Positions 22,770-34,579 of a DNA stretch of 64,000 nucleotides are shown piece by piece. The stretch is from Aurelia coerulea (lineage: Eukaryota > Cnidaria > Scyphozoa > Semaeostomeae > Ulmaridae): assembly GCA_039566865.1 (NCBI GenBank), contig CM076958.1, forward strand, positions 10,888,501 through 10,952,500, read 5' to 3'. Positions within the stretch are counted from its first letter, which is position 1. Each line of letters opens with the position of its first letter. A program made the translations under genes and the position numbers. The notes beneath the pieces were generated by a model, which saw only the letters and a list, made by a program, of their open reading frames with translations, made no database searches and had not been told where the DNA came from.

Positions 22770-24210
22770 AAACGTCAAATAGCCCATTGTTCAAAAAATT
22801 TGTTCCAGTATGCAACATGCAGCTCGGGGTCAACAGAAAATGACACAAATCAAAATAATGTATGCATTTGATTTGGCACATGAAAAATTTGAAGTTTCAA
22901 TCAGGCCTTGCATAAACATCATGTCACATTTACTGTTTCTAAATTGAGCATGAAGGTGAAGTTGTGTTTCTCAGGGCTAAGCGCTGGGATCGCAGAAATA
23001 GAGCAGACCTAATCGCGTCCGCGACCCCTTGTCATGACGCTCAAGTGGTGGGGTCTTACCAGGTATCGAACCCACTGTTCACTGTGTGCCCAGACCTGGA
23101 AACAATTAAAAAATCGATTCTTTCAAAAGCGATTCCTTTAATTTTTCTCTTATTAACAATGCTCTGAACTCCCTCAAACTGAAAACCGTTTTTTTCTATG
23201 TCTTATGGTTTTTTTTCTGTGAATTTACAAAGTTGTGAAAATCTTCAGTTTTGAATCCAATATGTGATCCAGCTGTAGACTTATGATATTTCGTCCTTGT
23301 TTTCGCTCCATTACCCCCTCCCCCCATACTACCCATTTCGCTTCAACGAAGTCCTTCCTCCGCAGCTTCGGCGACTTGGTCGGCCATTTTCAAATCTTCG
23401 CGCGAAGCCTTGGAGACTCCGGACCACAACAAATTTGATGGTCAATTTTTTGCGATCATAACGTAAAAATGTCGTTACAACAATTTTTAACCAATCATAT
23501 CGCGCAAATCCGCGAAAAACCGAAAAGACGCAATTTGATTGGCGGCTCAAAAAGTTGAGCAGAATTCAAAAATTAGTCTCAAAACAATGTATGGATGATT
23601 ATGAGTCTAAGTTTTAGCGGAATGACTGTAACAGTAAAAAATAATTCAATTCAATGGAGCAAAACTTAGACGAATATCATCAGTCTAATCCAGCTGCTTC
23701 TGAAAAACTACTCATTTCTATAAAATCAATTGAAACTGTTATACTTGTCCAAACCATTTATACTATGGCTTATCTGAAAGGAAATAGCTTCTTTTACTTG
23801 AAAGGAATTTAAGACGAGCTTAAGGAATTAAATGTAATTTTTTACAATATTAAGATTATTTCATAAAAACACAACTTTTGATTTTCATGTTTTAATTCAT
23901 GCATCTAAAATACTGTTTTTAAAAAATTCACAGTGTTTCACACCAAAGCCGATATATTTTCCTCTAAATATAACCATTCAAGAATAAAAAAATCAATGAG
24001 TTTCACGTGCGAAGACGTGCGAAAACGTGGATTATATGATTTGCTACCCTAAATCATGTGGGCTTTTTCAAGCTACCATTTATGGGGGATGCTTTCCACT
24101 CCTCTGAAAACTGTCTTAGACTAACCAGAACTTAATACAACTTGGCACAGTTACAGAACAAGTGATTTGTAACTTGTAGCGCAATTTGAGTGTGGTTGCC
24201 ACGCCTTGTG
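22770..24210. other. ODAD4 intron 2 sequence, no gene seen
   Basis: No exon with splice sites was found. A GGTTCGATACC phrase on the minus strand near 23057-23067 matches a polymerase III B box and may mark a SINE remnant. No A box was found at the right distance. Confidence 0.35.
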
Positions 24211-24219
24211 ACGTCACAG

Positions 24220-25905
24220 CAGGGGCGGACTGGCCAGTCGGGCTACCGGGCTGGGGCCCGAAGGGCCCCCATTAGCCAGGGCCCTTTCGGGCCCCCTCTA
24301 TGCTTCAAAACATACTTTCAGATGGCTGTTTTTGGCCGAACTTTGTACAAGTTGCAAAGCAACCAAATGAAATCAACGAAAGTGGTTATGAAGGGCCCTG
24401 TAATAACTCTTTCAGCAGTGAATTTTTGTTTATCTGGCATTAACAAATGTCCAAAAAGTGCAACTGGGCCCCGATGAACTGAATGACTGACTTCCGACTG
24501 GCAGGCGAAAAAGTTCTGGGAAATCTGCAAATGTAGAAACTGTTGTGCCGCAGGCCTAAGGGACCTGATAGAGACATGATCAAGGTTCGAGGAACATCGT
24601 AATGAACAGGGGCCCTTCTCACTTAATCTCTGGCCTTTGCCAGCCTGTTCACTTTAAAACGATACTTTCCTCTACATTTACACTCGATATACAGCGATTT
24701 AAGAGGCGCTATTACTTGCAAATTGCAATGATAATTTTCAGATATGGAATTTAAACAATTACCACTTTAGAGCAAAGATGAATAAGGAAAGAATGATGGA
24801 TAGAAGAAAATTAAATATCGATGACTTCACAAAAAGTTGCTTTTAGGTGGTCTTCAAGTTCTGCTCTCAAGAATTTCTTACAAGTTTTTTGGCAACTGTA
24901 ATCGTTTCCTTCAGCAAAAAGGTAAAATTGTCATAAAAAATTCCAATGATCTGAAGCACTGTTCGTCGAGAATTTTTCTTTGGAAAAAGCAATGGCGTGG
25001 CAACGGATTGGGTTGGGGGAGCATTTACCCTCCCTTCTGTCAAACTTTTTAAGAAACGAGGAGAGAGTAGTTGGGAATAGTTAGGGTAAGGCTACAAATT
25101 TTCTGAGAAATGTAGCAAAGTCTTCAGGAGCGTCGATCTAAGCCAAGATGAAGGTTGATGTACGTTTTCAAGCACTTTCCTGCAGACAAATCATCCTAAG
25201 ATTGCCAAGGCTTCCATTTTGGAAGCATGCAAACTGGGTTAAGAGATTAAGAGAAACATTCTGAAACAAAAGTAAAAGTGTTTGCGCAAAAATGGTCTGA
25301 AGGTTTCATTCATAGAAAACTGTAACAAGTTATGAAAATTTCCAATTTGACCTTGGTTAAAATGGGATGAAGACATCCGTGCCAAAGAAAATGATCTTTG
25401 ATCTGAAAGTTTCATACAGGATGCTGATTTATAAAAACGATTGTTACAAAATGATCAAAAGTCTATTTTAGCGCTAGGTAAAATGGGATATGTAGAAGTG
25501 TTCTAAGCCAAAGTAGAGGTCATGTCCTCAAAAATTTTCCAGGGGGCTTCGCCCCCAGACCGCATCGTTTTGATACATTCCAAATTCGCCATATGGCCAA
25601 GCACTGCGCAAGTCCCCGCATCAAGCTGTAGCTCGCTGTTCTCGTTTTCAACGTGCTCATAGGTCTATATCAAGAATTGCACTTCAATAGTAGCTTGAGA
25701 AGGAAGATAGCAAAATGCACCGCATCGATAGACCATTCAAATTACAGAACTGATTTCAATTTTAAGCCAATCTAAGGAGTGTGTTGGCAAAATTTTTTGG
25801 GGGAGTAGCCTGGACCCCCCACATTTTTCGGCTCGCTTCGTTTGGTCCTAGGCCCCTTCATGTCTGAATCGCCCGGGCCCTACTTATGCTGCCAGTCCGC
25901 CCCTG
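24220..25905 (+). mobile_element. hAT-like non-autonomous transposon, complete ends, 8-bp TSD
   Basis: TIRs CAGGGGCGGACTGGC (24220-24234) and its exact complement at 25891-25905. Exact 8-bp target duplication CGTCACAG (24212-24219 and 25906-25913). Just inside the left end is a GC-rich palindromic stretch (GGGCCCGAAGGGCCC with flanking matches). 1,686 bp, no transposase-like frame. The 8-bp duplication and CAGGGGCG end are typical of hAT elements. It lies in intron 2 of ODAD4. Confidence 0.92.
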
Positions 25906-25913
25906 CGTCACAG

Positions 25914-26770
25914 AGACGTCACAAAGTTGGAAATCTCTGAAAATCAGGTTTCCAAGTTAAATTAGTGTTGAAAGAAGATTTTGCATGAACTTTAAGCAGT
26001 TTTTGGTTCAACTTTTCAACATATTTGATGATTGAGTATTATTGTATTGAAAATGACGATTTTCAAATGATATTTTGGCAGAAATTAACCAATTCTGATG
26101 ACGTCATTTGTGCTGCTAATTTGTGCTATGTAATAAGAGACCAAAAGAATTTGCAAAATGGTGATAACCTATTACAAATGTATCATTACGGTGTTTTTAT
26201 TGAAAAAGTTTGAAGAAATTCAAAGAATAGCTAATTAGTTCAAAATGGCAGCCAAAATGACGTCATTATAAAAAAAGGCTGATGTCATCAAATTCCAGAA
26301 ATTCCTGTATCAAATTGAAGCCCTTTGTTTGCTGATTCATTTGCCATACAATACTTCATTATTCAATCAAATCTTTCGGTTGAAATCATTGAAAATAATG
26401 ATTTTGCTGCTACCTCCTTCTGAGAATAGGTCCCAGTCCCCCAAGATCACCTCAAACTAAAATTTTAAAGCACAGCTGAATCGGGCATGCAATGGTGCAT
26501 CTAATGATCCCTTCCCTGGATATATATGACAATTTTTGAAAAAGTTATGAATTGTTTCCCGAAAATGAGATCCTGGGCACATAGTGTGTTCTGGCTGCAA
26601 AGTCAGAGGATTACACCAGTGCGTCACAACACCTTCTTAATGACTTCTTAATGGCACTGTTGCTCAATTTTTTAGCCCAGAATTACAAATTTCTGGAAGA
26701 CGAAGGTAAAAAAACTGATGGTTCCTATACCATATGCATATTTTACTGTATATTGCATTTAGTACGTAGT
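25914..26770. other. ODAD4 intron 2 sequence, no gene seen
   Basis: AT-rich; several TGACGTCA-type phrases (26100, 26260). No exon or element ends could be supported. Confidence 0.4.
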
Positions 26771-26775
26771 CTTAC

Positions 26776-26907
26776 CTTGTTGAATTCTTTATCTTCTTCT
26801 AATGCTGCTTCAGCATCTTTCAGTGCATTATGTGGGTCCCCAAGCTTCAAATAGCATTTTGATCTTGACACCAGACATCCCTTGTCACTTGGCTGAATAT
26901 CCAATGC
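26776..26907 (-). CDS. ODAD4: ODAD4/TTC25 exon 2 (TPR)
   Basis: Acceptor ACCTTATGCAG before and donor GTAAGACT after, on the minus strand. Exactly 132 bp, 44 codons, phase 0 at both ends. It reads ALDIQPSDKGCLVSRSKCYL and continues KLGDPHNALKDAEAALEEDK and EFNK. The vertebrate protein has the same order at its first TPR (DKNCLVARSKCFLK, LKDAEASL), so this is the tail of TPR 1 and most of TPR 2. Both phase-0 junctions fit exon 1 (..ESYSL) and exon 3 (GLYQ..). No stop or frameshift is present, so the gene looks intact here. Confidence 0.92.
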
Positions 26908-27072
26908 CTGCATAAGGTAAAGAATGCCTTTAAACAACTTGTAAAGTAAAATTTTCCCTAGTCCTTTGTCAACATCCAAGCACTTCTCCGTGAAAGATAC
27001 GGCAATTGCTACTGCAGTATAAATGGCTTATAATATTCAACAAAGTGAAACGAAACCAAACGAAACTGAGTG

Positions 27073-28218
27073 CAGGCCTTACTGGGAATGGCCTGCGATC
27101 ACTCTCGCACGCCTTGGCGCACGCCTTCTCTTCCCAAGGAGTGCGATTGATCACACTCCTTGTCTTTCCAAATGATGATTGAAATATTGTATATCTCTGG
27201 AAGTGAATACCAACCAGGAAGTCCTAAATCTAGAACCCTTGATGATTTGATAGTTATCATTAAATTGTTTACAAAAGATAATCCTGCAGGATGTGATATC
27301 ACTTAAGATCACTAAGGTTGAAGAGTTATTTCTTTGACCTTATGTTAATTCTTGAAATATCAGTTTCTTTCTTGCTTGCTTTCCAACAGACTGATAATCA
27401 TTTAACCACCGTCCCAAAAAGAATCAGTATGACAAATTTTCTGCTGTCTTGTCTCTTCATTAGAAACAGGCAAATATCATTACCGGCTAATTTTTAGTTG
27501 CTATTAGGGCATTTTCCAAAGTTCATCCCGTTTTTGCTGGTCAGTTCCAAAAATTAGTAGATGTTCGAGATGTGAGACAGAATTTTCCAAAATACTAAAA
27601 TTCTGAGTGTTTGGTTTGAGTTCGCCCCATAGGCCCAAGGAAATGAGTAGGAATCGTTAGAAAGCTTTTGGAAGAGCTCTAGATTGTAATATTAAGATAT
27701 CCGAAAGAGTGAATAAGGCTTAGATCTCTCTATAGTAGTATGGAAGGATTAGCATTATGAAGCATTTTATTGGGAGCCTCGATAGTTCAGACAAAGAATT
27801 TGAAATTGATAAGAGAGTGTTTCATGTTTGAGGATCTTCATTACAAATGATTACAGATTGCAAAGTTTATTTCTGGTGAAGCGACAGCGAAACGTAATTT
27901 TAAGTATTATATTTTCAAATTCTTTATTGCATTTATTTATAGTTGACAGAAGAGCTTATGATTTATTGTTTTATGATTAAAGTATACTCAAACATTGTTT
28001 AACTCGGACAAGTTGATATTTCGAGCAATCAAACCTGTCTCTTTCAATGGTTAAAGATGGGGATAACTTTGGAATGGTCAAATGGTTGAGTAAAAACCCC
28101 AAAAGACATGATTCTGATGAATGTTATGGGAAGTTTCAACTGCACTCCATCGCACGCCTGGAAAGCACTAGGAGTGCGATTTGCCACACTCCTACCAAAA
28201 TATTCCCAGTAAGGCCTG
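27073..28218. mobile_element. DNA transposon-like element with CAGGCCTTACTGGGAAT ends
   Basis: CAGGCCTTACTGGGAAT at the left and its complement at the right, with further inverted matches inside (CGCACGCCT, GGAGTGCGAT, CACACTCCT). Flanked by a 5-bp repeat GAGTG (27068-27072, 28219-28223). 1,146 bp without coding capacity. Inserted in intron 1 of ODAD4. The superfamily is not identified. Confidence 0.7.
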
Positions 28219-28219
28219 G

Positions 28220-28815
28220 AGTGGCATGCTCCCCCGGAAAAATTATAAAATGGAGGTTGCTAGAATCCCTCTGGTAGCCGTTTGAGACACTAAATACAAT
28301 TATCATATCATCAAACTAGACAATCAAGTCAAGAATATGATATAATAACAGCTATTGATATACATAGCCACGATATGCCAAAAAGGCATTTCTTGAATAG
28401 AAATATACTAGAATGACGAACCGGAGGTGAGCTAAAAAGAAGATCCCACTTTTAAAAATTCATAGCACCAAGAGTACTAGATGGGTTGGAAAGAATCAAA
28501 TTTTGCTTAATAGCCCAGAGGTGGAAGCAGTTTTGTAAATTCCTTCCGCTTTTATGAGCACTAGAAATATAGTCATAAAAGAAATATAGTGCTCATAGAA
28601 TTATTCTGTGAAGCTTTGACTGGATCATTCAGTGATCATTCAGGGCAGATGGCTAAGATGCTAGCCAGAGACAACTTGATGTCAAAACTGTTTGTTTAAT
28701 TCTGTTTCGATTGTTAGGAAAACATTATGTCTGTTATATTTCTATTTCCGTTAAATTATGGCAGATAATAATATAATGATAATCTACAAAAGTCAACAAA
28801 TACACATTTTTTCTT
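28220..28815. other. ODAD4 intron 1 sequence, no gene seen
   Basis: AT-rich, contains a short direct duplication of a GAAATATAGT(G)CTCATA phrase near 28560-28600. Nothing else supported. Confidence 0.4.
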
Positions 28816-28819
28816 ATTT

Positions 28820-29800
28820 TAATTCTTTGTCAAAGATTTCCAGTGAGATCTATCTTGAGCTAACACTTTGGCATTCTCCCATGTGAATTGTTCTTCTGCA
28901 CATTTCGACCAAGTGGTTTTGCGTTGACCCCTGGGCATTCTAACAATTCGTTCCGCTTCTGCCAGTGCTATCCTTGCAGGTATGTTTGCTGGCATTCGCA
29001 ATAAGTGACCAATCCATCTGATTCTTGCTGTTTTCAATTTTTGGCCCCTTCTACCGTATGTTGTTTATACTGGCTTGGAGTTGGTCATTTGATATTTTTC
29101 TAGCCCACCTTATGTTGAGAAGTTTTCTGAGCAGTCTTTGTTGATATGCATTTATTTGACCTTTTTTCATTTATTGTCCAGAGATGTGAGTTGTAAAGCA
29201 TTATTGGGGTTATCAAGGAATTGAATATTCGGATTTTAGTGGAAATTGACATGTTACTGTTTTTCCATACCGGATCATATGTTCTCATGCTATTCATGGC
29301 TAATATCTTTCTTCGTTTGAAATCTTCTGTTGTATCTAGGAGTGAGCCAAGGTATCAACAGTTTTTAAATGTGTTGTCGCCAACCCTCGTAATGCTATAT
29401 GTTTCTGTTTTCGACTCATTGCAAGAGAGGTTCCTTTTCATAAGGAGTTGTGGTAAAATGATTGCTGATATTGCATTGCTCTGTTGCCCTTGCTGATAAA
29501 TACATACCCTATATCATCTGCATATTGAAGTGGAATGATTAGAGATTGTCTGTTTATTTCGTAGATTTGCTTCTTACTCAAACAGTAGGTATGGTCAAGT
29601 AATGCTTTGGTTCTGGCTCTATGAGATGGCCTGGTTCGTTCTAGCTATGATCTTGGAGAGCTGGCTCATGTTCCATGGCTTTTGCAAGGTATAAGATGAA
29701 TATTATTGGGGATAAGCTATCACTCTGAGGTATTCCGACATTTGTGGCGAAGGGTTCACCTGCAGTTTTCAAATCTGGACACTGAGTTCTACTTCCTTAT
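28820..29800 (-). mobile_element. LINE reverse-transcriptase fragment (GIPQSDSLSP / YADDI type)
   Basis: Read on the minus strand: TNVGIPQSDSLSPIIFILYL near 29740, LQYADDIGYVFISKGN near 29500, YLGSLLDTTEDFKRRK near 29330, FNSLITPIMLYNSHLW near 29200, and RIRWIGHLLRMPANIP near 29010, then PRGQRKTTWSKC. These are the palm, thumb and tail blocks of a non-LTR polymerase of a different clade from the 13.8-kb LINE. In-frame stops (for example before YLGSLL) and frame changes show it is dead. It sits in intron 1 of ODAD4, in the gene's own orientation. Confidence 0.8.
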
Positions 29801-29814
29801 GGCTTACAACTTTA

Positions 29815-30270
29815 TTTTTTCCTCATTTACAACAACATTTAATTCCCAAAAATCAGTCCTGCGTGGAAGAAATTTGCTCCTTTGAACACACACACACGCC
29901 CCTCAAAAACATTTGCATTTGCGCCCATATTTGCAAGAGGAAAAGTCAGTAAAACTATTTTTGGTTTGAAAATAATGGTTGGCAAGATAAAATCCATAAA
30001 GAAAATATTTCTGAGAGGCATGCACTAAACAGAAAATAGGTATCAACTATTTTGTGATAGAGACCATTTATTAGACCCATTTACAGCAGTTTAGCAAATG
30101 AATGGATGACAGTCACTACCTATGTACTCTACCTAATGACTTTATGTTTTCAAAAAACCTCAATCATCACCCTCCTTCCTGTCGTTTAGCTAAATATGGC
30201 AACGCCACCCCTGAACACAACACATACGACCAAATGTAAGCAAAAAGCTATGATGAAGAAATAATGGCGG
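29815..30270. other. ODAD4 intron 1 sequence, no gene seen
   Basis: Includes a short (AC)n tract near 29886-29896. No other feature found. Confidence 0.4.
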
Positions 30271-30276
30271 GCCTAC

Positions 30277-30408
30277 CAAGCTGTAACTTTCATTCGCTTT
30301 CTTGAACTCGCCTTGCTTGTAAAGGGCGTCACCCTCAGCTAAATAGGTGCTAAATGAACTCTTTGGTCCTTCAATTTCTTCTTCTTCGTCTTCATATGAG
30401 TCCTTCAT
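30277..30408 (-). CDS. ODAD4: ODAD4/TTC25 exon 1 with start codon
   Basis: The ATG is at 30408-30406. An in-frame TAG lies five codons upstream, so this is the first possible start in frame. The exon encodes 44 codons: MKDSYEDEEEEIEGPKSSF, then STYLAEGDALYKQGEFKKA and NESYSL, and ends at a GTAGGC donor in phase 0. The order S-F-S-x-Y-x-A-E-G-x-x-L-Y-x-x-G-E-F-x-K-A is that of vertebrate ODAD4 (STFPSYMAEGERLY..GEFSKAAQSFS). It contains an acidic N-terminus and helix A of the first TPR. The product helps dock outer dynein arms in motile cilia. The donor has C rather than A at +5 to +6, so it is somewhat weak. The promoter should lie above 30408; no core motif was recognised. Confidence 0.9.
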
Positions 30409-30842
30409 CTTCAGGAGTTGCTATTTTTAAGGGCAAACGTTTCTCTTGCCTTTTCGCGAATGGCGGTCAGCTTCTCGGTTGGTCTTCTGGCTTGTGTTTC
30501 CAAGGTAACAATTTATCATGTCACTCTACAACCTCATTTCCAATCAGAAATCGACGGAAAGGAGAGAGGAAAGTGGGGACAGAAGAAAGGGGGAAGAAAA
30601 AGAAGTCTTTATTGTATTTGTTTCCCTTCAGTAATTGTAATCAATTGAAAATAAGAATTTCAAAAACACAATAATTATCTTTTAGTACTTATCAGCCATC
30701 AAATATCTTCAATCTATAGAAATTCATTAGAAATCTCGACCAAAATAATGTCACCACTTTGGTCTGTTTCAGCTGAACCTGAATAGACCTCTTAGGTATT
30801 CTGAAAAAGAATCTGAATCGAACGATATCTTGATACATTTCG

Positions 30843-31352
30843 AACATAGGGCTCAAATCTTTAAAAAGGTCGGTGTAAAATTTTATCGTCGTTTTCTTTG
30901 AAATAGATAGCTTGGAAGGAACTTAGGGTTTTTTGCTGTAAATCTGCCGCGGCAATTTATTGGTATCTTGATTAGTTTCAATATGGCGGCATTTATTAAA
31001 TTTGAGGCTATGACGTCATCAAATTTCTAAATCTAAAACTACAAAAGCTACAGATTTCTGCTTGCCGCCATATTGTAGACCTCCATAAACTATGGTTTTC
31101 TTAAAGGTTATGTAATGTTTCCTCTATTAGTTTAGGATTTACAATGACTTACAGTTTACAATTTTCCATGAATTTTTTCAAAAATTATCAAATTGCCACC
31201 ATTTTGAAAAAAATAAAGATATCATAAAATGTCCACGGCAGATTTACAGCAAAGTACCATAAGTTCCTTTCAAGCAATCCAATTCAAAGAAAAATATAAT
31301 AGAATTTTACACCGACCTTTTTAAAGATTTGAAAGATTTGAGCCCTATGCTT
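30843..31352. mobile_element. Foldback MITE, 8-bp TSD ACATTTCG
   Basis: Ends AACATAGGGCTCAAATC and (inverted) AAGCATAGGGCTCAAATC, with ~120-bp arms sharing AAAAAGGTCGGTGTAAAATT and CTGTAAATCTGCCG. A small inner inverted pair (ATGGCGGCA / TGCCGCCAT) lies near 30983 and 31062. Flanking repeats ACATTTCG at 30835-30842 and 31353-31360, the latter followed by a tandem extra copy. Confidence 0.8.
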
Positions 31353-31499
31353 ACATTTCGTACATTTCGTATGATTTTCAAATATATACCGGATGTCTAA
31401 AAAAAGGACGCCCTTTTGACTGAACAAGGGAACAAAACGATAATATTTCGGGACTTTTTGAATTCATGAATCATGGCTATGGCGCGCGAAAGTCACCAC

Positions 31500-31815
31500 A
31501 ATTAGATAAACCCGGTTTATCACCAGATAAACCCAGTTTATCTCAGATAAACCCACTTTATCACCAGATAAACCCAGTTTATCTCAGATAAACCTACTTT
31601 ATCACCAGATAAACCCAGTTTATCTGAAAATGTCCCTATTTATGCAGATAATCCCAGTTTATCTGAGATAAATCCACTTTATCTGAGATAAACCCACTTT
31701 ATCTATTGATAAACCCAGTTTATCTCAGATAAACCCACTTTATCACCAAATATGTCACCACAATTAGATAAACCCGGTTTATCACCAGATAAACCCAGTT
31801 TATCTGAGAATGTCG
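31500..31815. repeat. Array of short palindromes GATAAACCCAGTTTATC (left end)
   Basis: About 15 partly regular units in which GATAAAC and GTTTATC flank a 3-nt centre, spaced by CACCA, TCA or CTCA. Each unit is self-complementary and successive units can also pair with one another. The mirror array is at 34580-34890. Confidence 0.85.
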
Positions 31816-32279
31816 TCAAACATGATGTAAAAATGGCGGGGTCAGGATTGCAGCCCGATGATGATTTCGACAATCTTTTAGCAAATGCAATATCAAGTGT
31901 GTGAAGCGAAAATTTTTATTGATGCATATGAATAGCGTAGTTGAATGATAAAGAATGTCGTTTAAAGTGTTTTGATACCTTGTTTCATTTTAGAGTTATC
32001 CACTATTGTGTACGATTGGCTGATGACGGCATTTTCTTTGCAAAATGTAAAGAAAGTATACAAGGTTGGCCATGTTTCCAAAGAGAAATCTAATAAAAAA
32101 AACTTTGTACAATCAACATGCCTTTCTAAACATCATATTAAGTCATGAGGCAATTTATATAACATCTATTCAGCTCAGCTGAAATATTTCTTACAACTGT
32201 AACCTTTCAAAGATCAGATACAGCTATATTTCCATATGTTATCCTAGTACATTAAGTACAAAAACTTTCGGCGGATAAA

Positions 32280-32833
32280 ATTTCGGACGATAAACTTCGG
32301 CGAAAATATTTTCGGACGCATTTTTGGTAGAAAGCCAGAATTGGATACCGGGTTTTTTGCAAATTTTTTCTTTTTCAGCTTTTAGAGCTAGAAGCGAGTT
32401 TCCTAAGATTTTGTTTTCGAAAACACTGAAGACGATCAAAAAGCATCGATCAAATTTTCTAAAGAATTGACTTGAATGGACAAAGAGAGAACTTTTTCGT
32501 GGTGATTTGCGATCTAAAAATCGACCAATTGTAATCTGCTGTACGAGAGTTCATACTGAACCCCCAAATCCCCCTGAAAACGTTTTCTCTTTGTTTATTC
32601 ATGTTGGATCTTTTAAGATTTGATCGACGTTCTTTCATCGTTTTCAATATTTTCGAAAACGAACATTTAAGAAACTCGCTTCTCGCTCTAAAAACTGAAA
32701 ACGGAAAAATTTGCAAAAAGTCCTAGAATCTAATTCAGGCTCTCTGCTAAATATTAAGTCATAAATCTTCAAAATCGGTCCAGTGCTCAAAATATTGTGG
32801 CCTGCCAAACGTGCATAGTTTATTTTGGCCGGT
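32280..32833. mobile_element. MITE family A remnant with damaged ends
   Basis: Interior matches family A (GTAGAAAGCCAGAATTGG, GATTTGCGATCTAAAAATCG, GGCCTGCCAAACGTGCATAG). The right end has lost the GCGCACC of the TIR (TATTTTGGCCGGTA), and the left TIR is replaced by TTTCGG-rich sequence. TTTTCGGAC phrases lie on both sides (32262-32315 and 32834-32870), so it sits inside another repeat. Confidence 0.65.
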
Positions 32834-33324
32834 ATTTCGGACAAATAAATTTTCGGACAGCATTTTGACTAGTTATCGGATCATTTATGCAAAATCACAC
32901 CAGGTTGTAGATTTATTGAAACAAATCACCTTCATAGAGTTTGGAATAGAGTCATAGCATGTCCTAAAGTCCCTTCAAACATAAAATTTGCTAAAATAGA
33001 ACAGCAAAAAAATCACTAATTTTCTTGTTTCTATTCGTATTCGTAATTTTTTGTATACCTGCTTTTAATTGTAGTTGGCGTCGTGTCATAGCCACTTTAA
33101 ATCTGCAAAAGGGTCTTCTTGTTCTACGTAGTTTTCGATACCATCTTCAATTTTGGCCATTTTGATATGAATTCTTTGCGAATTACATCAGCAATAGTGA
33201 GAGAATGTAAATCATGATAGACGAAGAGGACTTTGTTGTTATTTGTTCTGACCACATGTTCTGACCAATGACAATAATATTGGACTGGAAACAGTTTTTT
33301 TCAAAAACTTTGCATGTTTACAAT

Positions 33325-34495
33325 TTAAGGTAACTCTGCTTTCCGCTCTAGTGCACAGCGAAATGCCGTTTCTCAAAACCACTCTCCTCAGAAAACAGTT
33401 AATTTCTCCAATATTATTCGGCCTATCGAAAAGCGGTAAAAAGGATGTTGTTCTGTATAATCTGGGCAATCGAAAGATGTATAAATCGCAATGTTTCCGT
33501 CAACCCTGGTTTCGCAAATCCTAGTTCAAATCTTTCTGCTAATTTCAGGAAAGTGGATTTATCTCCAAAACTACTCGAAAAATGTTCGATTTTTTTTCGT
33601 TTCATCTTTAGCTAGGTTGTTGATCTACAACTTTGCCAAGTCTGATTGAAAAAGCTAGGCTAGATTTCCTGCAATCGAATTTCGTATTTCTGTTTACTTT
33701 TCGACAGCAAAATGGAGAAACCTTGGTCAACAGATTGCCATGCTATGAAGCACGCTTGCTAAAGCTCAGGCTTGAAATAACTTTCAGAAGTTTTTCCATT
33801 GGAAAACAAATGAACGTCATCTTTTGGGAATACCATACGCAGGTCTCAAAAGAAATCCTTAGTGCGCTTGTAAAAGTAACATTTGCATCTATTGATTAAA
33901 AATTACTGATTTTTACCAGAAACTTCACGAAACCATGCTTTGGGTGTCTTTCGAGACTTTCGTAAGCATTCACAGATTATCAATTTCTTTTTAGAGTCCA
34001 CAATGAGCGTAGATCTTAGATCAAGAACTAATTTTTTTTGCAAAAACATTCTACGGGCGTTCAAATCGTTCTGCATGGGCTAAACTGTTGACCAACGCTT
34101 TTCCCCTTAGATGTCGAAAAGTAAACAGAAATGTAAAATTCGATTGCAGGAAATCTAGCCTAGCTTTTTCAATCAGACTTGGCAAAGTTGTAGATCAACT
34201 ACTTAGCTAATGATGGAGCGAAAAAAAATCGAAACTTTTTCGAGTAGTTTTGGAGGTAAATCCACTTTTCTGAAATCAGCAAAAAGATTTGAGCAAGGAT
34301 TTGCGAAGCCAGAGTTGACGGAAACATTGCGATTTATACATCTTTCGATTGCCCAGATTATACAGAACAACATCCTTTTTACCGCTTTTCGATAGACCGA
34401 ATAATATTGGAGAAATTAACTGTTTTCTGAGGAGAGTGGTTTTGCGAAACGGCATCTCGCTGTGCACTAGAGCGGAAAGCAGAGTTACCTTAAGC
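33325..34495. repeat. Inverted repeat, ~420-bp arms, ~330-bp spacer
   Basis: Arms 33325-33745 and 34075-34495 are complementary through GCACTAGAGCGGAAAGCAGA, GATTGCCCAGATTATACAGA, GGCAAAGTTGTAGATCAAC and GAAAGTAAACAG. Divergence is a few percent. Lies within the composite foldback element. Confidence 0.85.
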
Positions 34496-34579
34496 GTTGC
34501 AGCACACTGTCAACAAAAAGCTGCAAGAGCAAAACCGCTACGATAGAATCCATTTTGAAAATATGATATATTCACTCTG

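Noticed and set aside
23040..23110. tRNA or SINE: GGTTCGATACC on the minus strand
   Set aside because: B-box match only. No A box at the right distance, no cloverleaf T-stem and no acceptor stem.
24240..24300. GC-rich palindrome near the hAT end considered as a terminator or CpG island
   Set aside because: It is part of the transposon, present in both copies, and too short for a CpG island.
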